From Planctomycetota bacterium (GTDB lineage: Bacteria > Planctomycetota > Phycisphaerae > WQYP01): DNA of 32,833 bases. Positions 1 to 7,366 of the stretch are shown in pieces. Both the position numbers and the translations under genes were made by a program. Position 1 is the stretch's first letter, and each line of letters opens with the position of its first letter. The stretch is from positions 70,542-103,374 of the forward strand of contig JAKAEZ010000005.1 in the NCBI GenBank assembly GCA_021819825.1, read 5' to 3'. A model generated the notes under the pieces. That model was not told where the DNA came from, searched no databases, and saw only the letters and a program-made list of their open reading frames with translations.

Positions 1-12
1 CTAGATTCCAAC

Positions 13-54
13 TACTGCAATTACTGCCCAATACTGCATCTACCGCATGCACTG
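13..54. repeat. short periodic TACTGC repeat upstream of thiL
   Basis: TACTGC occurs at 13, 22 and 32, followed by a TACCGC variant at 41 and GCACTG at 49-54. The copies sit about one helical turn apart (9-10 bases). A further TACTGTT lies at 64-70. This could be a decayed microsatellite or a row of binding sites on one face of the helix just upstream of the thiL promoter. The window starts at base 1, so the array may extend further left. Confidence 0.4.
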
Positions 55-86
55 TTATTCATGTACTGTTAAGCCGGTGCCGCGGG

Positions 87-92
87 TATAAT
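87..92 (+). promoter_or_regulatory. -10 box of thiL, leaderless start predicted
   Basis: A perfect TATAAT lies seven bases before the thiL ATG at 100. Transcription would begin at about 99-100, so the mRNA would be leaderless. No Shine-Dalgarno sequence precedes the ATG, which agrees. The -35 region (about 64-69, TACTGT) is weak. Confidence 0.55.
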
Positions 93-99
93 TCCGGCC

Positions 100-1035
100 A
101 TGAAGGAAAATGATGTACTGGACTGGATCGCCCGTAATGCTAAATCATATCCATGGGTGCAAATCGGAGTGGGCGATGACATGGCGGCGGTTACCCTGCC
201 GGGGGGAGAATTTTCAAACCTGGCTTTACTGAAAATTGATCAGGCGCTGGATCAGGTGCATTTTGACTTGCGCAGCCACCGCCCCGCCGCTGCGGGAAAA
301 AAGGCGGTTAACCGGTGCCTGTCTGATTGTGCGGCCATGGCGTGCGTTCCGACGGCGATACTTATTTCTGTGGCGCTGCCGCAAACGGCCACCACCGCGA
401 TGATGCGGGAATTATTTGATGGCTGCCAAGCTGCGGCGGCGGCATTTAACTGCCCGATCGTTGGCGGCGATACGGCGATATGGGACCAGCGCCTGGCGAT
501 TACCGTGGCGGCTCTGGGGAGTTCAATACGGCCGCCGATTCGTCGATCGGGTGCCAAGGCGGGTGATGCACTGTGCGTTACGGGAAAGCTTGGCGGAAGC
601 ATTTTGGGGCGGCATTTGGATTTTATTCCACGCATTGAGCCGGCCCAACAGTTGGCTGCGGCGATCAATATCCATGCCATGATGGATTTATCCGATGGCT
701 TGGCGATGGACCTGCCCCGTATGATGACCGCATCGGGTACGGGTGCGTGCGTTAACGCGGCATGGGTACCCATTCATCCCGACGCACTGCGGCTGCAGCA
801 GCGTGACGGCAAACCAGCGCTGCAGCACGCGCTGTGCGATGGGGAAGATTATGAGCTTTTATTTGCGGTTGATTCCGATGACGCCCGGCAACTGGCGAAT
901 GTTGATTCGGACATTTCCGTTACCATTATCGGCCGGGTAACGCCACCGCCAGGCCAATGCGTTCTGATGGATGAATACGGGCATATGCAAGCGTGGCCGA
1001 AAGGCGGTTGGGAATATACCGGTGGTGAAGCATGA
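100..1035 (+). CDS. thiL: thiamine-monophosphate kinase ThiL
   Basis: ATP-dependent phosphorylation of thiamine monophosphate to thiamine diphosphate, the last step of cofactor synthesis, in the cytosol. The 311-residue length fits the family. Visible ThiL signatures are the N-terminal GVGDDMAAV metal-binding motif (usual form GIGDDAAV), the VNRCLSDCAAM helix, the GGDTA motif, DLSDGLAMDLPRM in the second half and CDGEDYELLFAV near the C-terminus. The ATG at 100 is preferred because the conserved N-terminus starts right after it. There is no ribosome binding site, which fits a leaderless transcript from the -10 box at 87-92. The stop codon overlaps the tsaE start as ATGA, so the two are translationally coupled. 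Confidence 0.95.
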   Translation: MKENDVLDWIARNAKSYPWVQIGVGDDMAAVTLPGGEFSNLALLKIDQALDQVHFDLRSHRPAAAGKKAVNRCLSDCAAMACVPTAILISVALPQTATTAMMRELFDGCQAAAAAFNCPIVGGDTAIWDQRLAITVAALGSSIRPPIRRSGAKAGDALCVTGKLGGSILGRHLDFIPRIEPAQQLAAAINIHAMMDLSDGLAMDLPRMMTASGTGACVNAAWVPIHPDALRLQQRDGKPALQHALCDGEDYELLFAVDSDDARQLANVDSDISVTIIGRVTPPPGQCVLMDEYGHMQAWPKGGWEYTGGEA

Positions 1036-1553
1036 CGGCTGATCAAGAAGGCATGGAGATTATCACGCAATCAACTGATGAAACGGTGGCCCTTGGCCGA
1101 CGCATTGGAAAATTTGCCCAAGCCGGGCAATGTATTGCCTTGGAAGGAATGCTGGGCACTGGAAAAACCCAACTGGTTCGCGGCATAAGCTTAGGGGCCG
1201 TGGTGGCGGATATTGGATTAGTCAACAGCCCGTCGTATGTGCTTTTGAATATCTATGAAGCTGTGCCGGGGAATCCACAAAGCAAAACTGTCTATCATCT
1301 TGATGCCTACCGCGTTAAGAATTCCGATGCCTTCGCCGCGGTGGGTTTCTCCGAACTTCTGGAGCAGGAAGGGATTGTAGCTATCGAATGGGCATCGCGC
1401 GTCAGCGATTTGCTACCGGAGGATCACCTGCTGATACAAGGTGATACTCTTGATGACACAACGCGCCGCTGGAGGCTGATCGCGCATGGTCCACGATCCC
1501 GGGCATTGGCGGCAGCGATCATTGAAAATTGGGGAAACCGGCAAAATTCGTAG
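1032..1553 (+). CDS. tsaE: tRNA t6A37 biosynthesis ATPase TsaE
   Basis: TsaE is the P-loop ATPase that works with TsaB and TsaD to make threonylcarbamoyladenosine at tRNA position 37. The Walker A is GMLGTGKT at residues 39-46. The SPSY motif (family SPTF/SPTY), the HLDAYR motif and IEWASR are all present, in the usual order. The length of 173 residues is slightly above the usual 150-160, with the excess at the N-terminus, so a later Met (residue 8) could be the true start. The start overlaps the thiL stop by four bases. tsaB and tsaD are not in the window. Confidence 0.94.
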   Translation: MTADQEGMEIITQSTDETVALGRRIGKFAQAGQCIALEGMLGTGKTQLVRGISLGAVVADIGLVNSPSYVLLNIYEAVPGNPQSKTVYHLDAYRVKNSDAFAAVGFSELLEQEGIVAIEWASRVSDLLPEDHLLIQGDTLDDTTRRWRLIAHGPRSRALAAAIIENWGNRQNS

Positions 1554-1642
1554 TTCGCGGTGCTGGGACACGCTGCCGCACATATAAAGTAAAAATCCGC
1601 GCATTGACTTCCGCGTGACGTTTCTTTAATCGAAAAGTGCAC

Positions 1643-1672
1643 TATAATATATAGTTCGCGCGGGTGCCCGCG
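1643..1672 (+). promoter_or_regulatory. promoter -10 and 5' hairpin of the leuC-like gene
   Basis: A perfect TATAAT at 1643-1648 lies 57 bases before the preferred start. No good -35 is seen at the expected spacing. Transcription would begin near 1655, placing the GC-rich inverted repeat CGCGGG/CCCGCG (1659-1664 with 1667-1672) at the extreme 5' end of the mRNA. Such a 5' stem could protect the transcript. No leucine-rich leader peptide or T-box was recognised. Confidence 0.5.
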
Positions 1673-1704
1673 ATAGTTAGTGTGTTCTCATGGAGACCCC
1701 GGCA

Positions 1705-3111
1705 ATGGCTGGAATGACAATTACAGAAAAGATCATGGCCAAACATTCAGGTCGTAAGCACGTCCAACCCGGGGATAATATCTGGGTGGATGTGGATATT
1801 CTTATGACGCACGACGTTTGCGGGCCGGGCACGATCGGAATATTTCACGAAAAATTTGGCCGCAACGCCAAAGTCTGGGACCCCAAGCGTGTGGTGATTA
1901 TCCCGGACCATTACATATTTACAGCGGATCAGAAATGCCACCGCAACGTGCAGATTCTGCGTGATTTTGTGCGCGAACAGGGCCTGGAGTTTTACTATGA
2001 CCCGGAATTTGTAAAAAATGAACTGGGCATGCCCAATCCGTATCTGGATCCTAATAAGACCACATATAAAGGCGTATGCCACAAAGCCTTGCCGGAAGAG
2101 GGGCATGTGCGCCCGGGTGAAATTCTTCTGGGTACGGACAGCCATACCTGTACCGCCGGGGCGTTTGGGCAGTTTGCCACCGGCGTGGGCAATACCGACG
2201 CCGCGTTTACCCTGGGCACCGGGAAAACGTGGCTGAAAGTACCACCGACCATGAAATTCAAATTCCATGGCGAAATTCCGCCCTATCTCACAGCTAAAGA
2301 TTTAATTCTTCTGGTGATTGGCGATATCGGCGTGGCCGGAGCCACATACAAAACGATGTATTTTGCCGGGGAGGGCATTAGCAGCTTAACGCTGGAAGAT
2401 CGCATGACCCTGACCAATATGGCCATTGAAGCCGGCGGCAAAAATGGCGTATGTGATGTGGACGAAAAAACGCTGCAATATGTACGCCATCGCAGCCGGA
2501 TTAAAACCTGGGACGTATTTACGGATGATGCCGACGCCCAGTACTGTTATGAAAAACAATGGGACTTGGCAACAATTGAACCCATGGTGGCCAAGCCTCA
2601 TTCGCCGGACAACCGGGACACAGCCCGTAATTGCCGGAATGTGAAAGTGGATCAGGCCTATATCGGCAGTTGCACGGGTGGCAAAATCACAGATATGATT
2701 TTCGCTGCCAGTATCTTGAAGGGCCGGCAAGTAAAGGTGCCCACGTATGTGGTCCCTGGTTCCACTGAAGTTCATTCAGATATGAAACGTCTGAATCTTG
2801 TGGGCGCTGAAAAAGGCCCAAATGAAAAGAGCGTGGAAGACATTCTGCTTGATGCCGGCTGCAAAGTCGGTCCCAGCGGCTGCAGCGCCTGCCTGGGCGG
2901 TCCGCCGGATACATTCGGTCGCCTCGGCGGCACGGAAGTATGCATCAGCACAACCAATCGGAATTTTCCCGGCCGCATGGGCTCCATGCAGGCCGCAGTT
3001 TATCTGGCCAGTCCGCTGACCGTGGCGGCCAGTGCCTTAACCGGCTACATAACTGATCCACGGGATTACGTGGTAAAGCCCATTCAAACGGGGATGGCCG
3101 GCGTGCGGTAA
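1705..3111 (+). CDS. leuC: 3-isopropylmalate dehydratase large subunit (aconitase family)
   Basis: A [4Fe-4S] hydro-lyase of the aconitase superfamily, most likely the large subunit that isomerises 2- to 3-isopropylmalate in leucine synthesis. The sequence shows the LLGTDSHTCTAGAFG motif, the cluster ligand in YIGSCTGGK and the paired ligands in SGCSACLGG (C323, C393 and C396 counted from this start), and the substrate-loop STTNRNFPGRMG. The length (468) is typical. Three in-frame ATGs exist (1690, 1705, 1714); 1705 has GGAG at 1692-1695 with nine bases of spacing. No small subunit (leuD) follows: the next gene is on the other strand and its stop codon abuts this one. Homoaconitase is an alternative that motif reading cannot exclude. 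Confidence 0.87.
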   Translation: MAGMTITEKIMAKHSGRKHVQPGDNIWVDVDILMTHDVCGPGTIGIFHEKFGRNAKVWDPKRVVIIPDHYIFTADQKCHRNVQILRDFVREQGLEFYYDPEFVKNELGMPNPYLDPNKTTYKGVCHKALPEEGHVRPGEILLGTDSHTCTAGAFGQFATGVGNTDAAFTLGTGKTWLKVPPTMKFKFHGEIPPYLTAKDLILLVIGDIGVAGATYKTMYFAGEGISSLTLEDRMTLTNMAIEAGGKNGVCDVDEKTLQYVRHRSRIKTWDVFTDDADAQYCYEKQWDLATIEPMVAKPHSPDNRDTARNCRNVKVDQAYIGSCTGGKITDMIFAASILKGRQVKVPTYVVPGSTEVHSDMKRLNLVGAEKGPNEKSVEDILLDAGCKVGPSGCSACLGGPPDTFGRLGGTEVCISTTNRNFPGRMGSMQAAVYLASPLTVAASALTGYITDPRDYVVKPIQTGMAGVR

Positions 3112-4467
3112 TTACCACGACATTGGCACGATGACATTCTGCGGCGTAAAGGCAGAAGACCATTGCAATTGCCATAATTGTGATAGCGGAACGGTATGCG
3201 CCGACCCATCGGTAAACGACACGTTCACTTCTCCGATATGCCGATTAATGCAGAATCTTCCCATTTCATCGGAGGAACTCAAGTTATAAGCACCCAACTG
3301 AAGATTGGCCGGCACGGGATCTTGCGGCTGCGGCGTTCCATCCACCCAGATGGAGTCCAGGAACAACGGTTGGTTAGAGACTAACTGACCACCGCGAACG
3401 CGCGGATCCCATGGTGGAACCGGACCTTGGTTAATCACTGCTTTGCCTTGGCTGCTGTAACCACCGCCAGTCACGACCTCGCCCTGCAGGTTAATTCCCG
3501 TCCCACTGCGGCCATCTATGGATAGACTACCCCCGGCGTACACTGCGCCGGAAATATTAGTTTGACCGGAAAAACTGACGTTCCCCAAGGCAATGATATT
3601 TATACTGGCGGAGCCGGAGCCGTTCGCCGGGAAATATCCAGATATATCGACATTGCCGGTTACCAGAAGCGTTCCGCTGCCAATGATTTGAATTTGTCCG
3701 CTGGGGTTGAAGTTTCCACTGATAATCTGGTAGGGATTCTGCGAAAAATCAATGACCTTGGAGCTTGTTACCGCAGTGGGGTTATAGGTCTGTTGAATGT
3801 ATTGAAACGTGTCCGATACACTTGGCGGTTGCACGTCAGGAATATTGGGAATCGTAGAACCTGATACGTACGCGCCCCCGGTCAAACTTATTGAACCACC
3901 GGATTTGAGACTGCCGTAGATACTGACATTTCCATTTCCGCCGATCCCGGTCGCTGATTCTATATCGCCCCGATAGGTCTGATTTCCACCGACCGTGATG
4001 GCACCAAAAGACGCAATCAGGGGAATATAATCCCCAGGGTTCACATAGGTATTCATGCCGTAGCTGGAGGTAACGCCTTCGGCCCAGGGGTATCCCGCCG
4101 AATACGGTGGCCCCGAGTCACTTATTTTACCCCACGCCAGCGTCGCGGTGCCGATTCCCGATGATGGTAGCGCAGCATCCGGACAAAGCGCATTGGCCGC
4201 AAGTCCCGTGTCATACCGTGAGATCTGCGGGTACCAGTAGTTTCCCGGTGTCTGACAATCAGACGGGAAAGCGCCTCGGTCATTAACAGAATAGGCAATT
4301 GCCGCAAGTGAAAGTTGATGCAGATTCGACAGACATGTGGTAACGCGGGCGTACTCCTTCGCACGACCCAGCGAAGCTAAGGTAATGCCGGTCAGGATCA
4401 TAATGCTCACCAACACAACCAGCAGCTCGATAAGTGAAAAGGCCTTGTATCGCATTGCGCTTCGCAT
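3112..4467 (-). CDS. prepilin-like H-X9-DG protein with inserted beta-solenoid
   Basis: The N-terminus (residues 7-34) is a type IV prepilin/type II pseudopilin signal: KAFSLIELLVVL with Glu14, followed by a hydrophobic helix. Cleavage would fall after Ala9, where Gly is usual. Residues 41-140 and 362-451 form the H-X9-DG prepilin-like domain that is expanded in planctomycetes; the motif is His410, nine residues, Asp420-Gly421. Between them, roughly 150-355, is a Gly/Ser/Asn/Ile-rich stretch of short repeats of the type SGxxxIxGxxxVTGNVDISG, which looks like a right-handed beta-solenoid as in polymer-forming or PilX-linked repeat domains. GGAGG at 4476-4480 sits eight bases before the ATG. 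The product is probably exported and anchored in a pseudopilus or the envelope. Its role is unknown. Confidence 0.85.
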   Translation of the reverse strand: MRSAMRYKAFSLIELLVVLVSIMILTGITLASLGRAKEYARVTTCLSNLHQLSLAAIAYSVNDRGAFPSDCQTPGNYWYPQISRYDTGLAANALCPDAALPSSGIGTATLAWGKISDSGPPYSAGYPWAEGVTSSYGMNTYVNPGDYIPLIASFGAITVGGNQTYRGDIESATGIGGNGNVSIYGSLKSGGSISLTGGAYVSGSTIPNIPDVQPPSVSDTFQYIQQTYNPTAVTSSKVIDFSQNPYQIISGNFNPSGQIQIIGSGTLLVTGNVDISGYFPANGSGSASINIIALGNVSFSGQTNISGAVYAGGSLSIDGRSGTGINLQGEVVTGGGYSSQGKAVINQGPVPPWDPRVRGGQLVSNQPLFLDSIWVDGTPQPQDPVPANLQLGAYNLSSSDEMGRFCINRHIGEVNVSFTDGSAHTVPLSQLWQLQWSSAFTPQNVIVPMSW

Positions 4468-4481
4468 AATATATGCCTCCT

Positions 4482-5059
4482 TTAAACCAATTGCTCTCCT
4501 CCATTAATCTCCTTATTCGACGCATACAAAAGTATGTATCCATACGCAATGTTTTCACCACACAACCTTCTATCCTCTCCGGCAGGCATTGTTGCCCTAC
4601 CGGCGGGTTATTAGTCCATGATATTGCGATGGCGGTTATACTTGCTGCGCGTCGTGGCTTGGTCGCTACACTGAATCATAAAATCGGTAAACGCCGGATG
4701 CCGCCCCGGCTCCGAATTTCGGAACACGACGGTTTGACTGGGTAAACTCGCCTGCGAGGTTTCCCGGGTGGAGGGGTTTCCGGACAAGACAATTTTGATA
4801 CAGGCCGCCATGAATGATACTCCGCTTAAAACATCCAACGGATTACATCAGCGACCTCCCTGTCACGTCAACATATATCTATTCGGCTACGCGATAGCTC
4901 GCGGATAACTTAAAACCGGTGAAAATGTGTTAATTTTGTGATAAATACTTCAGGTTTATCGCCGTAGCGTCCCATATTGTCGCAGGTTCATATATAATGT
5001 CCTTTAATAGTGCCCCAATAAATTGCTATCGGCAAGGAAATCCGCTATACCCCATCTTT
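4482..5059. other. long intergenic region between divergent genes
   Basis: No convincing gene here. Two short opposing reading frames (4473-4745 on +, 4611-4838 on -) have no recognisable domain or start context. Inverted repeats are CCGG-GGCA with TGCC-CCGG around 4577-4602, CGCGA/TCGCG at 4890-4903, and GATAAA/TTTATC at 4940-4960. A weak minus-strand promoter (TTGCGT at 4544-4549, TATGCG at 4521-4526, 17-base spacing) could serve the prepilin-like gene. A TATAAT at 4993-4998 could serve the membrane-protein gene to the right. Confidence 0.45.
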
Positions 5060-6040
5060 ATGAATCCGCCACCGCCAACAACGTCTCATAATCAACTGTG
5101 CCGCATAGAAAATCCCGGGAAAGCTTTGCTCTGGGCGGGTATCGTCGTCATGGCATTTTTGGAATTGCTGCTCTTGTTGGCCGTGCAGCATATTCTCTCC
5201 GGACCATGGGCGGATTTTGGCAGATTTATTCGGGTGAATTTTACACCGCTGATTTGGTCTGGTTTTTTGCCGTTTCTTCTGGGAGTGCTAAGCCAATGGG
5301 ATCATTTTAATTGGCTCAAAGCGTATCGCTTTCGTCTGGCTATCTTATGGCTCTGGTCGGTGCCGACGTGGTGCTTTTTTGATTGGATCAATTTCTATTT
5401 TATGGTGGATCCCGCCACCGGCCTGCACGCATGGAACTACCAGGGAATTCCGGCCAATCATGTGGATCGCTTTGCCGGTTATCTGCTGGCTTTTGCTGCT
5501 ATCGCACCGGCCATGCTGCTGACTGCCGAATTATGGATGCGACTGGGCTTGAAAAAATGGAATTCTCGCCGGGGCGTGCGCATCAAACCAATTGTGCAGA
5601 TTGTCTGCTTTCTCCTGGGAATGGGGTTTTTCGCCGGGCCGTTTATTGAGCAAAGCCCCATCGCGGATCTGATGCTATGGGTGAGTTGGATTTTTCTTTT
5701 GGACCCGGTTAATTATTGGGCTGGCCGGCCCAGTATTATCGGCGATTGGATCGCCGGTCGCTGGGGACGCACTTTCGCCCTGATGTTCGGCGGTTTAACC
5801 TGTGGCTTTCTCTGGGAATTCTGGAATTACTGGGCCTTGGCTAAGTGGACATACCATCTTCCGTTTCTGGGCGGGTGGCAACACATTAAATATTTTGAGA
5901 TGCCCGTGCCGGGATTGCTTGGATTTCTATCCTTTGGCGTGGAAATCTGGGTCATGTGGCAGTTTAGTTTGCTGGCGCTGCATCGCTTTGTGGAAGGCGA
6001 AGAGCAATCCGAACAGCAGAATTTGTATCGTTGCGTATAG
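5060..6040 (+). CDS. Trp-rich integral membrane protein, function unknown
   Basis: I do not recognise a named family. The protein has about seven to eight hydrophobic segments, starting with WAGIVVMAFLELLLLLAV. It is very rich in Trp and Phe, many within or at the edges of the membrane segments. A distinctive block, GFLWEFWNYWALAKWTYH followed by KYFEMPVPGLLGFLSFGVE, looks like a conserved family signature. An upstream ATG at 4997 would add 21 residues, but that ATG lies inside a TATAAT (4993-4998). If the box is the promoter, translation must begin at 5060. Neither start has a well placed ribosome binding site, so the start is uncertain. The gene is followed by a 161-base structured gap and ridA on the same strand. 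Confidence 0.7.
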   Translation: MNPPPPTTSHNQLCRIENPGKALLWAGIVVMAFLELLLLLAVQHILSGPWADFGRFIRVNFTPLIWSGFLPFLLGVLSQWDHFNWLKAYRFRLAILWLWSVPTWCFFDWINFYFMVDPATGLHAWNYQGIPANHVDRFAGYLLAFAAIAPAMLLTAELWMRLGLKKWNSRRGVRIKPIVQIVCFLLGMGFFAGPFIEQSPIADLMLWVSWIFLLDPVNYWAGRPSIIGDWIAGRWGRTFALMFGGLTCGFLWEFWNYWALAKWTYHLPFLGGWQHIKYFEMPVPGLLGFLSFGVEIWVMWQFSLLALHRFVEGEEQSEQQNLYRCV

Positions 6041-6090
6041 AATATGAAAATGGAACCCTTCTGTTTAGTAGCGCGCCGGCGACAGGGATG

Positions 6091-6166
6091 ACAACTTTTC
6101 ATCGTCACTGTAAAGTTGTGCAGGATGGTAAAGAACCGTCCTTTAGCGACGGCATTTACGCCGTCG
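6091..6166 (+). promoter_or_regulatory. structured leader upstream of ridA, mutually exclusive hairpins
   Basis: An 8-bp stem ACAACTTT/AAAGTTGT (6091-6098 with 6112-6119) is followed by three mutually complementary segments. CCGTC at 6136-6140 can pair with GACGG at 6148-6152. Alternatively CGACGGC at 6147-6153 pairs with GCCGTCG at 6160-6166 (7 bp, 6-base loop). The two pairings share the middle segment, so only one can form. There is no T-run after either, so simple intrinsic termination is unlikely. The ridA Shine-Dalgarno follows 21 bases later. It matches no riboswitch class I know. Confidence 0.4.
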
Positions 6167-6201
6167 GCAGCATTACAATCAAAGTCAGAAGGAGCCAAGA
6201 T

Positions 6202-6672
6202 ATGTCTCTCATTGACGAAAATCTCAAAAAACTTGGAATTATCCTGCCCGCTGCCCCCAAACCGGTGGCGGCGTACATACCGTATGTGGAGGCTGGCGGA
6301 CTGGTATATGTCAGCGGACAATTGCCCAGCCGGGACGGCAAAGTGCTATATTCCGGTTCTGTGCCCAAAGCCGTGGATATTGCAACTGCCCGAGAAGCCG
6401 CGCGTCTGGCGACAATCAACGCGCTGGCTGTCGTGCGCGAAGCAGTCAACGCCGACTGGAGCCGGGTAATACGTATGGTCCGGCTGGGCGTATTTGTGCA
6501 AAGCGATCCGGGATTTGACCAGCAGCCGCAGATCGCCAATGGTGCCAGCGATTTGCTGCTTTCCATCTTCGGTGATGCCGGCCGCCATGCCCGGGCGGCC
6601 GTTGGTGCCGCGGCATTGCCACTAAACGCCGTAGTAGAAGTGGAATTAATCGTCCAAATTAAGTCGATTTAA
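6202..6672 (+). CDS. ridA: RidA family enamine/imine deaminase (long YjgF-type)
   Basis: RidA proteins hydrolyse reactive enamine/imine intermediates released by PLP enzymes, limiting damage from 2-aminoacrylate. At 156 residues this is the longer YjgF-like subfamily rather than the 130-residue E. coli type. Visible family features are YVEAGGLVYVSGQLP near residue 29, the GHAR-like GRHARAAVGAAALPLNAVVEVE block with the substrate carboxylate-binding Arg, and the trimer-interface C-terminal strand. The reading frame is open upstream to 6031, but the ATG at 6202 has GAAGGAG at 6188-6194 seven bases before it, and the conserved fold begins there. The neighbours do not point to one specific PLP enzyme. 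Confidence 0.88.
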   Translation: MSLIDENLKKLGIILPAAPKPVAAYIPYVEAGGLVYVSGQLPSRDGKVLYSGSVPKAVDIATAREAARLATINALAVVREAVNADWSRVIRMVRLGVFVQSDPGFDQQPQIANGASDLLLSIFGDAGRHARAAVGAAALPLNAVVEVELIVQIKSI

Positions 6673-6682
6673 GTCGTCCGAT

Positions 6683-6711
6683 TTGACACTTGGGCATTGC
6701 GCGTCTAGCAT
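6683..6711 (+). promoter_or_regulatory. sigma-70-type promoter of trxA
   Basis: TTGACA at 6683-6688 and TAGCAT at 6706-6711 are separated by exactly 17 bases. The predicted start near 6718 gives a leader of about 45 bases. It lies just after the ridA stop, so trxA can be expressed independently. Confidence 0.65.
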
Positions 6712-6762
6712 TTTCCTGTCGCAACTGAATAATGGCGACGACTAGTTTTGGAGAACTTGGCT

Positions 6763-7098
6763 ATGGCCAGCGAAAACGTATTAACTCTCTCGGATGAAAC
6801 CTTTCAGAAACAGGTTTTGGATAGCACCCAACCGGTGCTGGTGGACTTTTGGGCCGAATGGTGCGGGCCGTGCCGAATGTTGGCACCGACCATTGAAAAA
6901 ATTGCGGCGGAATACCAAGGCAAGGTAAAGGTCGGTAAAGTAGATACCGATGCCAACCGCAATACCGCCATGAAATTTAATATTAGCGCGATTCCCACGG
7001 TGATTCTGTTTAATAAGGGCCAGATCGCAAAGAAATTTGTCGGCCTGCAGCCCGAACGCGAATTCAAAGCGGCACTGGATGCGCTAACCGCCCAATAA
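6763..7098 (+). CDS. trxA: thioredoxin
   Basis: Cytosolic dithiol-disulfide reductant. The 111-residue protein contains the full thioredoxin fold with the active site FWAEWCGPCRML, the DxDxN segment KVDTDANRNTA and the cis-proline in SAIPTVILF. ATG 6763 is chosen because GGAG at 6750-6753 lies nine bases upstream and because this gives the standard length; the frame is open back to a TTG at 6748. The gene has its own promoter and is followed by a 164-base gap before the fluoride-responsive unit. Nothing unusual in the sequence. Confidence 0.96.
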   Translation: MASENVLTLSDETFQKQVLDSTQPVLVDFWAEWCGPCRMLAPTIEKIAAEYQGKVKVGKVDTDANRNTAMKFNISAIPTVILFNKGQIAKKFVGLQPEREFKAALDALTAQ

Positions 7099-7118
7099 AG
7101 CGAGCGTGGGCAATCAAT

Positions 7119-7237
7119 GGGCGTGGTCATATTTCCGGGCGAGCCGCGAAATTGACGGCATCAATCCTGGCGCAAAGACAATGGTTTGCTTTGGAAAGGT
7201 GCACGTTGGCGGTCTGCCCTGATTCATTGCCACGCCC
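7119..7237. repeat. long-range inverted repeat downstream of trxA
   Basis: GGGCGTGG at 7119-7126 is exactly complementary to CCACGCCC at 7230-7237. About 100 bases lie between, with a related GCGTGGGCAAT just before the left arm. The pair could close a folded 3' UTR or a small RNA. There is no T-run after the right arm, so it is not an ordinary terminator. The span contains no gene. Confidence 0.25.
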
Positions 7238-7262
7238 TAATGACCCAAGAAATCGATGACTC

Positions 7263-7292
7263 TTGACGCAGGTGCTTGCGGGCTGCTATGCT
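7263..7292 (+). promoter_or_regulatory. promoter of the fluoride riboswitch-crcB unit
   Basis: TTGACG at 7263-7268 and an extended -10, TGC followed by TATGCT (7287-7292), are spaced by 18 bases. Transcription would start near 7299, about 14 bases before the aptamer. Confidence 0.65.
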
Positions 7293-7310
7293 TTGGATCG
7301 TTAGAATTCA

Positions 7311-7366
7311 AAGGGTGATGGAGTTCACCTGAACCGTTCCGTTTTTTTCGGAACTGATGACTCCTG
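7311..7366 (+). promoter_or_regulatory. fluoride riboswitch (crcB motif)
   Basis: The sequence matches the fluoride aptamer closely: GGGTGATGGAGTTCACC (7313-7329) forms the first stem and its conserved loop, GAACC follows, then a GTTCCG/CGGAAC hairpin with a T7 loop (7336-7354), then the conserved CTGATGACTCCT (7354-7365). The pseudoknot pairs GGAG at 7320-7323 with CTCC at 7361-7364. The same CTCC is the left arm of the terminator at 7360-7394, so pseudoknot and terminator exclude each other. Known behaviour of the class is that fluoride stabilises the pseudoknot and switches expression on. The genes downstream, crcB and DUF190, are classical targets. Confidence 0.94.

Noticed and set aside
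13..54. TACTGC array considered as a CRISPR
   Set aside because: Units of six bases with 3-4 base gaps are far too short for repeats and spacers.
252..773. 173-residue open frame antisense to thiL
   Set aside because: Low-complexity composition, no domain and no start context; it mirrors a well supported gene.
1747..2268. 173-residue open frame antisense to leuC
   Set aside because: No recognisable features and fully inside a conserved gene on the other strand.
4611..4838. 75-residue minus-strand frame considered as a degraded prepilin fragment
   Set aside because: RHRNIMD vaguely resembles the H-X9-DG region but no other prepilin feature is present, so the link cannot be supported.
4997..5059. 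Upstream start of the Trp-rich membrane protein
   Set aside because: The ATG lies inside a TATAAT box and the added 21 residues show no feature; kept only as an alternative.
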